From a candidate division KSB3 bacterium (GTDB lineage: Bacteria > Moduliflexota > Moduliflexia > Moduliflexales > Moduliflexaceae): 64,000 bases of DNA. How positions within the stretch are numbered: position 1 is the first letter of the stretch; every line of letters starts with the position of its first letter. The notes under the pieces were generated by a model. That model ran no database searches and was not told where the DNA came from. It was given only the letters and a program-made list of their open reading frames with translations. Positions 7,620 through 15,650 of this stretch are shown here, in pieces. Made by a program: the position numbers and the translations under genes. The stretch is taken from NCBI GenBank assembly GCA_002748425.1, contig PDSJ01000017.1:62001-126000 (forward strand). Direction: 5' to 3'.

Positions 7620-7823
7620 TCAGGTAAACGGCGATTTCGAAGATGTCGCGGGACTGTAAGAATTCCCTTCGGAACTGCTGCCAGCCGCAAAACTCGAGAA
7701 TTGTTTGATCGGTTTTAGTGTCCCGCATAGTTCACAGCTTAACGTCTCATTTCCTTCTCCTATACGCTGTAACACTGCAAATCGGTGATTGCAGGATGGG
7801 CATTCATACTCATAAATCGGCAT
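7620..7823 (-). CDS. FmdB-family zinc-ribbon protein
   Basis: This is a small cytoplasmic protein with one zinc ribbon. The 67-aa product begins MPIYEYECPSCNHRFAVLQR, the hallmark of the FmdB/CxxC_CXXC_SSSS family, with Cys8, Cys11, Cys30 and Cys33 as metal ligands and a Ser-rich tail (SSFAAGSSSEGNSYSPATSS). The ATG at 7823 lies downstream of GGAGGAGG. The longer reading from 7856 adds a non-family leader and would overlap that ribosome site. The family was named from a putative regulator of formamidase/amidase expression, but its biochemical role is unknown. Here it lies between the ArsR repressor and the selenoprotein in one operon. Confidence 0.85.
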   Translation of the reverse strand: MPIYEYECPSCNHRFAVLQRIGEGNETLSCELCGTLKPIKQFSSFAAGSSSEGNSYSPATSSKSPFT

Positions 7824-7927
7824 AAACTCTTTTAACCTCCTCCGAATATGTTGCAATTTACTATGGCAATGCGTTGCATATATACACCCGCTGGTATGTC
7901 CTTCTGGAACAACAGAGCCGCAGTGAG

Positions 7928-8227
7928 CTATTCATACAGCTCAAAACGGCAATACACGTCCTGAAGCACATCGATCAAACGGAACATGGCGTCGTTCTTC
8001 ACGCCGTAGAACACCAGATTCGACTCTTTGCGCGTTGTAAGAATATCACGTTCACGCATGATACCAAGATGCTGCGAAATATTCGACTGAGTGCATCCCA
8101 GTAACTCCTGGAGTTCACAGACCGTTCGTTCTCCCTTTCGCAGGTGACATAAAATTCCCAGACGCGTAGGGTGCGCAAGTGCTTTCAAACAGCGCACAGC
8201 TTGCTCAAGTCCTTCCTTATAAATCAT
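7928..8227 (-). CDS. ArsR/SmtB-family repressor of the BigR/SqrR persulfide-sensor type
   Basis: This is a winged-helix DNA-binding repressor of 99 aa. The family fold is clear: LKALAHPTRLGILCHLRKGE, the recognition helix in TQSNISQHLGIMRERDIL, and a C-terminal helix LIDVLQDVYC. Cys27 in RLGILC and Cys93 in DVYC sit in the places of the two sensor cysteines of BigR and SqrR, with the same 66-residue spacing. Those proteins form a di- or tetrasulfide link with reactive sulfur and leave the DNA. Cys13, 37 and 45 are extra. The ATG at 8227 is chosen because GAGGAGAG lies 7 bases upstream; an upstream GTG at 8248 overlaps that site. Its promoter contains palindromic AT-rich sequence, which suggests autorepression. 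It heads the operon ending in trxC. Confidence 0.9.
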   Translation of the reverse strand: MIYKEGLEQAVRCLKALAHPTRLGILCHLRKGERTVCELQELLGCTQSNISQHLGIMRERDILTTRKESNLVFYGVKNDAMFRLIDVLQDVYCRFELYE

Positions 8228-8250
8228 AACGATACTCTCCTCGTACACAC

Positions 8251-8279
8251 AATATACGTATATTCTAATATTCTGTCAA
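8251..8279 (-). promoter_or_regulatory. Promoter of the arsR-fmdB-selenoprotein-trxC operon
   Basis: On the minus strand TTGACA (8274-8279) and TATATT (8251-8256) are separated by 17 bases, near consensus. The perfect 14-bp palindrome AATATACGTATATT (8251-8264) overlaps the -10, as expected for an operator that blocks RNA polymerase. Confidence 0.72.
8259..8272 (-). promoter_or_regulatory. Putative ArsR operator motif AATATTAGAATATA
   Basis: This 14-nt near-palindrome lies in the spacer of the arsR promoter. It matches AATATTATAATATA in the yeeE promoter (41835-41848) at 13 of 14 positions. ArsR-family repressors bind such AT-rich dyads. That the two sites are bound by the same protein is inference. 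Confidence 0.5.
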
Positions 8280-8556
8280 GCTATTTTTTTTAAAAAGCTC
8301 TTTTTGCTTGATCTCACAGACGATAAAGAGCGCTCTGTCACAGAGCGGATACTCAATGCAACATTGTGTTCTGAGAAAGGGATGACGTCTGATTAAAAGA
8401 ATTCTTTCAAAAAAAAATATTGACAGAATTGTGGCATTTTATCTTTGTATATTTTAGGATAATTTCAGGGAAGTTTTCGCTGTTGTGAATCTTGAGATTG
8501 AGATGTTGTGCTGTGATCTTGTGAACGAGTGACAAGATGCCGTCTGGGGAGTTAAT
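8280..8556. other. Divergent arsR/nqr intergenic region
   Basis: No gene is visible. The region holds a 7-bp perfect hairpin CGCTCTG-TCA-CAGAGCG (8331-8347) without a T-tract, and on the plus strand a TTGACA (8420-8425) with only weak -10 candidates (TTTGTA or TATATT further on) that may drive the nqr operon. About 100 nt of leader would precede nqrB. No nqrA or fragment of it is present. Confidence 0.5.
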
Positions 8557-9645
8557 ATGATAAAGGGTGCTGGTGAAATATACGCGACAGTATTTGAAAC
8601 CGTCGATTTCGTTGAAATGTTTGAAAAAGTGATCGGCCGTCTGCCGCTGGAAATCGCGTTTTTGAATCAAAAGGTGATGCGAACGGTGGTACATTCGCTC
8701 TGGCCGGCAGCAATCGGAGCGATCTATTTTTTCGGCTGGCGCGTTCTGGCGGTCATGGCAGTTTCCATGCTGACTTGCGTGTTGACGGAATGGATGTTCG
8801 TACGAAATAAAAAGCCTGGCAAAGTTTCTGAAGCGGTGTTTGTTACGGCAGTCCTGTATGCGATGACATTACCGCCCACGATCCCGTTTCCGATGGTTAT
8901 TCTGGGAGCGATGTTCGGCATCACGTTCGGAAAGATGGCCTTTGGCGGCTTTGGCATGAATGTTTTCAACCCGGCTTTGGTGGGACGCGCGTTTGTCTAC
9001 ATCACTTTTCCGACCTATGCTACTGCCCGATGGATTCCAGCGGCTAATTTTTCGGACTTTCCGGGCGGTTTTCTGGCCTGGCTGTATTCTCCTGGGCGTG
9101 CGTCTGTTGAGGCTGTCACGGCAGCAACGCCGTTGAGCGCCTTCCGCAGCGGTGCTGAAAGCCTTCCGAGCTATTGGCAGATGTTTTTTGGAAACACCAA
9201 CGGACAATTCGAAACCTTGGGAGAAATTACTCAGATCGGCGGTGGATCGATCGGAGAAAGCTCAGTGTTTTTGATCGCCCTCGGAGGCATCTACCTGCTG
9301 TATAAAAAAGCGGCTAACTGGAAAATTGCCGCCGCTTTTTTTGGTGCCTTTTGGGTATTGCAAAGCATTTTTCATATTGCCGACCCTGCTAAAGCCGGAA
9401 ATGTGCTGTTCGGTCTGTTTGCCGGCGGCGTCGTGTTCGCCGGTTTTTACATGTTGACCGATCCGGTGTCCGGCCCGAGAACAGAGGCTGGCTATGTCTT
9501 TTTCGGCGTATTGGTTGCCTTATTAACTATACTTATTCGGGCCTATTCATTGTTTGCTGGTGGTGTCATGTTTGCCGTGCTGCTGGGAAACACGTTCAGT
9601 CCGATTATTGATTACGCCGTCAAGAACCTCAAGAACAATACATAA
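8557..9645 (+). CDS. nqrB: Na+-translocating NADH:quinone oxidoreductase subunit B (NqrB/RnfD family)
   Basis: This is the inner-membrane subunit that carries covalent FMN in the sodium-pumping complex. The 362-aa product has about nine membrane spans, the family core TLPPTIPFPMVILGAMFG and GGFGMNVFNPALVGRAF, and the FMN attachment motif TAAT (residues 188-191, Thr191 the likely FMN site). A late segment YMLTDPVSGPRTEAG is shared by NqrB and RnfD. The N-terminus is short, starting close to the first span, and is more like RnfD than like the roughly 410-aa Vibrio NqrB. The ATG follows GGGGAG. It is the first gene of nqrBCDEF. The expected upstream nqrA is absent. Confidence 0.88.
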   Translation: MIKGAGEIYATVFETVDFVEMFEKVIGRLPLEIAFLNQKVMRTVVHSLWPAAIGAIYFFGWRVLAVMAVSMLTCVLTEWMFVRNKKPGKVSEAVFVTAVLYAMTLPPTIPFPMVILGAMFGITFGKMAFGGFGMNVFNPALVGRAFVYITFPTYATARWIPAANFSDFPGGFLAWLYSPGRASVEAVTAATPLSAFRSGAESLPSYWQMFFGNTNGQFETLGEITQIGGGSIGESSVFLIALGGIYLLYKKAANWKIAAAFFGAFWVLQSIFHIADPAKAGNVLFGLFAGGVVFAGFYMLTDPVSGPRTEAGYVFFGVLVALLTILIRAYSLFAGGVMFAVLLGNTFSPIIDYAVKNLKNNT

Positions 9646-9659
9646 CATGAGAAGGGGCT

Positions 9660-10412
9660 ATGGAACAAGGAATTAAAACAGTGCGTTTTATGGTAGTGGT
9701 GTCGGTGGTTTTTATTGCAATACTGGCCACAGTCAATGAGGCCACGCGAGCCCGTATCGAAAAAAATTTCGAACTCGAACAGGCTAAATCAATGCTGTAT
9801 GCCTTTGACATCTTTCCTCAAGGCGTTACGGATGAGCAGCTATCGCCTTCTGCAGTTACGGCAGATATTCCCTGGACAAATGAAGATGTACTTCATGCGA
9901 TCAGCACTCAACTCAAGCCGGTGACGATCCAAATTCCGGAGTCGATCCGGACGGATTTGGCCGGAACATTCCTGGAAGGCCGCAGTTCTCTCGAGGTGTA
10001 TGAAGCCGTAGATTCGGAAGGCAAGGTTGTGGCCTATGGTGTTCCGCTTTACGGCAAAGGTCTGTGGGGTTCTATCGAAGCTTTCGGCGTGATTTCAGCG
10101 GATTTGCGTAAAATGAATGGTATCGATTTTACAAAACAGAGCGAAACTCCAGGATTGGGTGCGCGAATCATGCAGGAAGAATATAAACATTTCTTCCGTA
10201 ATCTGGATCTGTCCGGCTTTTACCGGCAGGATGCCGTTCAGACACCGATTGTCATGGTGAAGCAAAAAGATCAGAGTAATATCGAGCAATCGACGAACAG
10301 CATTCAGGCGGTCACAGGAGCAACTCTGACCTCACAAGGCGTCTTGAAGATGGTGAACGATAATTTGGCGATCTATATCAAAATACTTCACGAATATCAG
10401 AAGCAGGGCTGA
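9660..10412 (+). CDS. nqrC: Na+-translocating NADH:quinone oxidoreductase subunit C (FMN-binding)
   Basis: This subunit carries covalent FMN on the periplasmic side. The 250-aa protein has one N-terminal membrane helix (FMVVVSVVFIAILATV) and a C-terminal FMN-binding domain with AVTGATLTSQGV, in which Thr222 of TGAT is the expected phosphoester-linked residue. SETPGLGARI is also conserved in the NqrC/RnfG family. It lies 14 bp after nqrB. The 61-bp gap before nqrD contains an imperfect inverted repeat (TTGAGA...TCTCGA), possibly an intercistronic RNA hairpin. Confidence 0.92.
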   Translation: MEQGIKTVRFMVVVSVVFIAILATVNEATRARIEKNFELEQAKSMLYAFDIFPQGVTDEQLSPSAVTADIPWTNEDVLHAISTQLKPVTIQIPESIRTDLAGTFLEGRSSLEVYEAVDSEGKVVAYGVPLYGKGLWGSIEAFGVISADLRKMNGIDFTKQSETPGLGARIMQEEYKHFFRNLDLSGFYRQDAVQTPIVMVKQKDQSNIEQSTNSIQAVTGATLTSQGVLKMVNDNLAIYIKILHEYQKQG

Positions 10413-10473
10413 AAAATTTTGAGAGTTCTCGCGTACACGCGCAGGACGGTCTCGAATTTTTGAAGCTGGATGT

Positions 10474-11121
10474 ATGGCAGGGAGAACGCAGATAATTGAA
10501 ATCATAAAAGAGGACCTGTGGAAGAATAATCCCGTAACCGTTCAAATCCTCGGGATTTGTTCGACACTGGCCGTGACGAACCTTTTCCTGAACACCTTGA
10601 TTATGGGTTTAGGCTTGACCTTTGTGACCGCGTTTTCAGCCCTGACGCTCTCCCTCATGCGGGAGATCGTCCCGCCGCGTGTCAGAATGATGGTGCAGAC
10701 CCTGGTGATTGCCGGCTTCGTCATCATCGTGGACATTGTCCTCAAAGCTTATGTCCCTGACATCAGTCGGGCGCTCGGTCCCTATGTCGGCCTGATCATT
10801 ACCAACTGTATTATTATGGGACGCATGGAAGCCTTTGCGTCATCGAATGAACCGCTGATTTCTTTTGTTGACGGCGCGATGTCGGGCATTGGCTATTCCT
10901 GGGTACTGCTGACAATCGCCTTTGTTCGCGAGCTGCTTGGATTTGGCTCAATTTTCGGCTTTCAGGTCATGACTCCTCTCATGCAGAGCCTCGGCTTTGC
11001 CGGCGGATGGGTACAATGGTCGTTTATGATTATTGCTCCGGGCGGTTTTTTTATGCTGGCAACGTTTATCTGGATCACCAACACTCTTTCAGTTCGTAAA
11101 ATTTCACATTCCGGAAAGTAA
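10474..11121 (+). CDS. nqrD: Na+-translocating NADH:quinone oxidoreductase subunit D
   Basis: This integral membrane subunit (NqrD/RnfE) helps form the ion path and shares the membrane iron-sulfur centre with NqrE. The 215-aa product has six expected spans. Cys29 (ILGICSTLAVTN) and Cys112 (IITNCIIMGR) sit at the same positions as the metal-ligand cysteines Cys29 and Cys112 known for Vibrio NqrD. NNPVTVQILG and SFVDGAMSGIGYSWVLL are further family motifs. Upstream spacing is 61 bp with only a weak ribosome site, so expression may depend on coupling. Confidence 0.93.
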   Translation: MAGRTQIIEIIKEDLWKNNPVTVQILGICSTLAVTNLFLNTLIMGLGLTFVTAFSALTLSLMREIVPPRVRMMVQTLVIAGFVIIVDIVLKAYVPDISRALGPYVGLIITNCIIMGRMEAFASSNEPLISFVDGAMSGIGYSWVLLTIAFVRELLGFGSIFGFQVMTPLMQSLGFAGGWVQWSFMIIAPGGFFMLATFIWITNTLSVRKISHSGK

Positions 11122-11180
11122 ACGAGATAGGCATCGGAGCTATGTAATTATATTCTTTATCAGGAGGAGCGTAGCGGATT

Positions 11181-11771
11181 ATGGAAAATTTATCACCCTG
11201 GGTTATCTTTTTTGCCTCGATTTTTACCGGCAACATTCTGCTGGTATATTTTTTGGGGATGTGTTCCTTTCTTTCAGTGTCGGCACAGGTCAAAACGTCT
11301 TTTGGGCTGGGAATGGCGGTAGTATTCGTTCTGGCTGTGACCTCGGCGTTGAATTATCTGGCCTATTTTTATATTCTCGAACCGTTGGGAATCGAATATC
11401 TGCGTTACATCGTATTTATCGTGATTATCGCAGCAGCAGTGCAGCTCTCGGAAATGTTTATCGAGCGTTATTCTGAAACCTTGTACCTGAACCTTGGGAT
11501 TTTTCTGCCGCTGATTACGGTGAATTGTGCAGTGCTCGGTGTGTCACTTTTTATGGTCATTCGGCAATATAATTTCACCCAGAGTGTTTTGTTCGGGACA
11601 GGCAGCGGTCTTGGATGGATGCTCGCGATTCTGGCAATGGCAGGCATTCGGCAGCGTGTGAATGAAAAACGTCTTCCGCAAGCTCTGCACGGTCCGGGAA
11701 TCGCCTTGATTATTTCAGGCATCATGGCGATGGCATTTGTCGGGTTCTCCGGCATTGTACAACTCCAGTAA
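11181..11771 (+). CDS. nqrE: Na+-translocating NADH:quinone oxidoreductase subunit E
   Basis: This is the membrane partner of NqrD (NqrE/RnfA family). The 196-aa product has six expected spans with the inverted topology of this paralogous pair. Cys28 (FLGMCSFLSVS) and Cys116 (LITVNCAVLGVS) are the expected ligands of the intramembrane iron-sulfur centre. The tail HGPGIALIISGIMAMAFVGF is typical of the family. The ATG follows AGGAGGAG. It is the fourth gene of the nqrBCDEF cluster. Confidence 0.93.
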   Translation: MENLSPWVIFFASIFTGNILLVYFLGMCSFLSVSAQVKTSFGLGMAVVFVLAVTSALNYLAYFYILEPLGIEYLRYIVFIVIIAAAVQLSEMFIERYSETLYLNLGIFLPLITVNCAVLGVSLFMVIRQYNFTQSVLFGTGSGLGWMLAILAMAGIRQRVNEKRLPQALHGPGIALIISGIMAMAFVGFSGIVQLQ

Positions 11772-11850
11772 CTTTATGTCACATTTAAGTTCGACGTTTT
11801 GAAGGTTGGAACAGCCGACAATTTCAAAGCTCGAATTTAACATACGTGCT

Positions 11851-12966
11851 ATGGCTTTTCTTATGGTGCTTAAAGCAACGCTCTCAGTGGCCGTAATTAG
11901 TGGTATTCTCGCCACTTTGCTGGTGATTGCGGAATATTATTTAGCCAATTACGGTGAGTGTAAGCTCGATATCAATGACGGCGATAAAGTGCTCACTGTG
12001 GAGGGCGGCGCAAGCTTGCTGGCAAGTCTGGGCCGGCAAAAAATTTTCTTACCTTCAGCCTGCGGCGGACGTGGAACCTGCGGATATTGTAAATGCAAGG
12101 TCCTGGATGGCGTCGGCCCTCTCCTGCCGACCGAGGAACCGTTATTGGACCAGGAAGAAATCGACAATAACATGCGTATGGCTTGTCAGGTGAAAGTCAA
12201 GCAAGACATGAAAATTGCCGTTCCGGAAGAACTGTTCAATATCAAGCAGTACGATGCGCAGGTGTCATTGATTCAGGATTTAACGTATGACATCAAGTTT
12301 GTGCGTATCCAGTTGACCGATCCGGATGAGATCAATTTCCGTGCCGGGCAGTATGCGCAGCTCTCATCAAAACCCTATGAAAACGTGGGCGATTCCGTCT
12401 CGCGAGCCTACTCAATCGCGTCACCGCCTTCTCAAAAAGGTCATATTGATTTTATGATCCGCCTTGTTCCGGAAGGTATTTGTTCAACCTGGGTGCATCA
12501 TCACTTGCAGGAAGGTGAAAACGTGAAACTCATCGCGCCTGTCGGAGATTTTTTTATTCGGGAAGGCGAGAAAGAAATCATCATGGTGGCAGGCGGGTCC
12601 GGCATGGCACCTTTGGCGGCGATGCTCTACGATATTGCCGAAAATCCGATTGATCGAGCGATTACCTTTTTCTTCGGGGCAGTCACCATGCGGGATATTT
12701 TTTATCTCGAAGAAATGCAGGAACTCGAAAAACGTATTCCGAATTTTCGTTTTGTTCCGACCCTGTCAAAGACTTTGCCGGAAGATAACTGGAACGGAGA
12801 AACCGGACTCATCACGGCTCCGTTGGAGAATTATCTCAGAGGAAAAGATAACGACGGGGTGCAAGCGTATATGTGCGGCAGTCCCGGGATGGTGAATGCC
12901 TGTACCGGCGTGTTGACCCAAAATGGGATCAAACGTTCGGATGTTTTCTTCGATCCTTTTGCTTAG
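11851..12966 (+). CDS. nqrF: Na+-translocating NADH:quinone oxidoreductase subunit F (NADH-oxidising)
   Basis: This is the electron-entry subunit. It oxidises NADH with FAD and passes electrons through a [2Fe-2S] cluster. It has an N-terminal membrane helix, a ferredoxin domain with CGGRGTCGYCKC and a distal Cys, an FAD motif RAYSIASPP, an NAD motif GGSGMAPL, and the C-terminal CGSPGM and FFDPFA. The frame is open from a TTG at 11806. The ATG at 11851 is preferred because it puts the cluster cysteines at 71, 77, 80 and 112, nearly the same as 70, 76, 79 and 111 in Vibrio NqrF. No clear ribosome site precedes either start. NqrF is absent from RNF complexes, so the cluster is NQR-like despite lacking nqrA. 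Confidence 0.93.
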   Translation: MAFLMVLKATLSVAVISGILATLLVIAEYYLANYGECKLDINDGDKVLTVEGGASLLASLGRQKIFLPSACGGRGTCGYCKCKVLDGVGPLLPTEEPLLDQEEIDNNMRMACQVKVKQDMKIAVPEELFNIKQYDAQVSLIQDLTYDIKFVRIQLTDPDEINFRAGQYAQLSSKPYENVGDSVSRAYSIASPPSQKGHIDFMIRLVPEGICSTWVHHHLQEGENVKLIAPVGDFFIREGEKEIIMVAGGSGMAPLAAMLYDIAENPIDRAITFFFGAVTMRDIFYLEEMQELEKRIPNFRFVPTLSKTLPEDNWNGETGLITAPLENYLRGKDNDGVQAYMCGSPGMVNACTGVLTQNGIKRSDVFFDPFA

Positions 12967-12978
12967 GAGAAACGAGCG

Positions 12979-13452
12979 ATGAAACAAAGTCCGCAAGACA
13001 AACAATTGTATGAAAACTTCCAGCCCGGTAAGATCACGAAAGAAGGGTTTTTAGGGAATGACAGGCGTCAAATACACGATATTATCGAGGCCGACGAACG
13101 TATTCTTTCTCAGTTAGGTGTGAGCCGCGAGCAGATTGCCGATCGTCTGCAATACTTTATCGAAGAAGGGAAAAAAGGGATCGAAACTCCTGTGGAACTC
13201 GAAGGCTTCATCACGACAGTCATTTGGCGGCGTGGTATGCTGCCTTCTCCCTTTGGTGATCCGAAACGCCTTTATCATAAACTTGTCGCAACAGTGGTGA
13301 ATACCAGCCAACAGAAAGAGTTAACCTATACACAGCTGAATGTACATATGATTCGCGATCACGGATTCTTTGAAGGGAAAGGCAGCCTCTACCGCCTGGA
13401 ACCCGAAGAAGTGGTTGAACTTCTGGAACTTGGCCCCGAAAAACAGCAGTAG
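12979..13452 (+). CDS. Protein of unknown function downstream of nqrF
   Basis: The 157-aa soluble product begins 13 bp after nqrF with an AGGAG ribosome site, so it is very likely in the nqr operon. It has no signal peptide or membrane helix and is rich in charged residues. Features are IHDIIEADERILSQLGVSRE, a segment EGFITTVIWRRGMLPSPFGD and a Glu-rich end LEPEEVVELLELG. I do not recognise a domain. Operon position suggests assembly, regulation or an accessory role for the NQR complex, but that is inference only. Confidence 0.8.
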   Translation: MKQSPQDKQLYENFQPGKITKEGFLGNDRRQIHDIIEADERILSQLGVSREQIADRLQYFIEEGKKGIETPVELEGFITTVIWRRGMLPSPFGDPKRLYHKLVATVVNTSQQKELTYTQLNVHMIRDHGFFEGKGSLYRLEPEEVVELLELGPEKQQ

Positions 13453-13547
13453 CGGCATATCATGATGGAAAATTCGTGAAAGACCTGCTGCGTTCCGAGC
13501 GTATTTTTCTGCTTGCAGTGTCCTTTCCGTTCACGTCGCTGGACCGG

Positions 13548-13573
13548 GCTGAAGGCTGTCTTCTGCCTTCAGC
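13548..13573 (+). terminator. Hairpin after the nqr operon
   Basis: GCTGAAGGC (13548-13556) and GCCTTCAGC (13565-13573) make a perfect 9-bp stem with an 8-nt loop about 95 bp after the last gene of the nqr operon. The run that follows is only TTTC, so it may be a weak or factor-assisted terminator. Confidence 0.5.
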
Positions 13574-13850
13574 TTTCACAGCATGAGAGCAAAGGTTTGA
13601 GTCTCAGAACTGCGCCTTACAGTTGGGAATGACATGGGTGACGTGAATCATCCCTCCCTCCCTGGAATTTGCGATTCTCCATACACAAGGCAAAACTGAA
13701 AGATCGTTACCTGGCTGAGAATACCGAACATCAGTTTCGATTTGTAAACAAGCTTGACAAAAATGTGTCGACAAGAATAAGCACACTCAAGAGCAGTGTG
13801 GTGTTTGACTGAAGCTTTCGAGATATCTTCAAAATCAGGGAGTCGGCAAC
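13574..13850 (+). other. Intergenic region before the HPr-like gene
   Basis: No gene is visible between the nqr operon and 13851. A plus-strand TTGACA (13754-13759) followed after about 17 bases by the poor -10 ATAAGC is the only promoter candidate. The rest shows no repeat or RNA feature I can support. Confidence 0.4.
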
Positions 13851-15467
13851 ATGCAGAGTGGTGGAGAGCACAAGAGCTATTCGGTGACGTCAGTGACACA
13901 CTTCCCAGGCAAATGCAGTGTAACGCGCAGTGATTTTCTGTATGGGATGTCCATTCAAATGCGCGATCTTCTGAAGGTCATTCCCTTTATGCGCGGAGAG
14001 GGGCGAGATCGCCGTAATTATTCGAAACGTTTTTACGAATATGTCAGCAGCCAGGCTGAGCTGGCGGAAATCCTGCTCGACAGCTGCGGCGCAAAGGAAA
14101 ACCGAGCCTGGTTTTTTCTGCGCGAAATTGTGGCGGCCATTCGCAGCATCAGCAAAGCCGCGTATGTTTTACGTTACCTGGAGCTGCGCATATCGACCTA
14201 CGATATTCTGGATGAAGATATCTCTGAATTCGAGGCGAGTACTGTTGATGTACGGAAAATGTTTGACGGTATGCTGCAAAAGGCCTTTTTCTATTTCGCG
14301 AATGAGGCTGAAGCGCTCGCTATTGAGATTCCTCAGATTGGGGTCACAAGCAAGGAGTTCCCATTTTTTTACACGCCGGGCCATCTCAATACCGACATGT
14401 GGGTCGAAAATTCCAATAGTGAAAATGAGGCCATTGTCAAGATTGCCAGCTCTTACCTCGAAATCGCTGATGAATATACTTCACTCGGGTATTCCCGGAT
14501 TTTCTCGCCTGAGGAATTGATTCGTCTGGTGCCAGAACATGTGAACGAAGAACGGCTGCGCAGCTTTGAGGCGGATGTACACAATCTGCAGTCGGTCTAC
14601 GATACCTATATCGGTTACAGTCGGATGGAAGCGAACGATCCCCGTTTAGGACAATTGCGGGGATGTCTGTCGATCGCGCTGCATTTGTTGGAGATCGCAA
14701 CGGTGCTCGTGCATTTTCATGAACGCCACGAACGAAGCTCCAGACATGTTGTGATGTATCAGCGACTTCAGGAGATCACCGGAACCTGCCAGATTCTTGA
14801 TGCGATGGGGAACTATGCGCTGTTCTACTGTACCAGATTTCTGCAGAAAGGCAAGGAACTTGGTGAAGAGGCAGTCATGGATTATGCCCAGATCACCTCA
14901 AAGCGTATTCCGGTCCCGATCTATCGCGGTTTTCATGTCCGTCCCTCGACCTACATCGCCAAGATCGCCAGGCACTATGGTACCGACGTGCAAATGCATC
15001 TGGGGGATGAAGTTTACGACGCCGCGTGCGTCTTCGATCTCTTCCGAGCCAACGAAAAGATCAACATGGAAAAGCGGCGTACCATTGCAAAACACTTAGC
15101 AGAAGATCAACAAATCTCCCCGACTGAGGTGGATATGCTGCCGCAGACAGTTGAGCGGAAGATCAAAGAGCTTATCGCTCGAAAGCTCATCGCGGGGCAC
15201 CAAGCTATTGATCCTGACGATCTCCGGATTCCGAATCTGGACAAAAGCACACTCAGTGCCGAAGAAGTCCGGGGCGTAACGAATGAGGTGATTACTCGTC
15301 TGTTGGCCCTGGGGAAAATCGATATCATCATGCCCCTGCAGGTGACCTTTATCGGTGATCGCCGTCCACTGGCAGACATTGAGGTCCTGGCCCGACACGG
15401 CTACGGTGAAGACGAATGCGGTAACAACATCCGTCTGCCGGAACAGATTTCTTACCTTTATAAATAG
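13851..15467 (+). CDS. Large protein with an internal HPr-like phosphocarrier domain
   Basis: The 538-aa soluble protein starts at an ATG after GGGAG. Residues of about 1-345 are mostly helical and match no domain I know. From about 350 an HPr-like segment appears (IPVPIYRGFHVRPSTYIAKI), with His362 in the place of the phosphorylated histidine of HPr and the H-x-RPS/T motif intact. The region where HPr has regulatory Ser46 reads AACVFDLFRAN, so that serine is not kept. A C-terminal part of about 130 residues includes VTFIGDRRPLADIEVLARHG. HPr normally takes phosphate from PTS enzyme I. Here the domain may act in regulation rather than sugar transport. No PTS gene is nearby. It lies between the nqr operon and rsmH. 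Confidence 0.72.
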   Translation: MQSGGEHKSYSVTSVTHFPGKCSVTRSDFLYGMSIQMRDLLKVIPFMRGEGRDRRNYSKRFYEYVSSQAELAEILLDSCGAKENRAWFFLREIVAAIRSISKAAYVLRYLELRISTYDILDEDISEFEASTVDVRKMFDGMLQKAFFYFANEAEALAIEIPQIGVTSKEFPFFYTPGHLNTDMWVENSNSENEAIVKIASSYLEIADEYTSLGYSRIFSPEELIRLVPEHVNEERLRSFEADVHNLQSVYDTYIGYSRMEANDPRLGQLRGCLSIALHLLEIATVLVHFHERHERSSRHVVMYQRLQEITGTCQILDAMGNYALFYCTRFLQKGKELGEEAVMDYAQITSKRIPVPIYRGFHVRPSTYIAKIARHYGTDVQMHLGDEVYDAACVFDLFRANEKINMEKRRTIAKHLAEDQQISPTEVDMLPQTVERKIKELIARKLIAGHQAIDPDDLRIPNLDKSTLSAEEVRGVTNEVITRLLALGKIDIIMPLQVTFIGDRRPLADIEVLARHGYGEDECGNNIRLPEQISYLYK

Positions 15468-15596
15468 CTCAATACCCGAATGGATTCGCCCCTCTCTTTC
15501 CATGTCGACAGCCTTGCCTGTGCTTGTGATCATGGATTTTTGGCCTGCTGAGATTGTTATTCCGGGACTTTCTTTTGACGGAACGAATTTCTTTTC

Positions 15597-15625
15597 TTGA
15601 CATTTTTTTTAAATAAGGCTAATGT
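15597..15625 (+). promoter_or_regulatory. Candidate promoter of the rsmH/cell-wall cluster
   Basis: TTGACA (15597-15602) is followed after 17 bases by TAATGT (15620-15625), 26 bases before the rsmH ATG. The -35 is perfect and the -10 is poor. Confidence 0.4.
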
Positions 15626-15650
15626 ACTTGATAATAAAGGGTTTTTCAGG

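Noticed and set aside
7326..7718. 130-codon plus-strand frame over the selenoprotein and FmdB region
   Set aside because: Its product has no family features, and the minus-strand genes with ribosome sites explain the region.
8331..8347. 7-bp hairpin between arsR and nqrB as a terminator
   Set aside because: Both flanking genes diverge from this region, and no T-tract follows on either strand.
8420..8450. Sigma-54 promoter before nqrB (TGGCA around 8432)
   Set aside because: The required GC at -12 is missing; only the -24-like GG is present.
15597..15650. Longer RsmH starting at the TTG at 15597
   Set aside because: That TTG is the -35 box of the promoter candidate, and RsmH proteins normally begin close to the HIPVLLNEVL motif.
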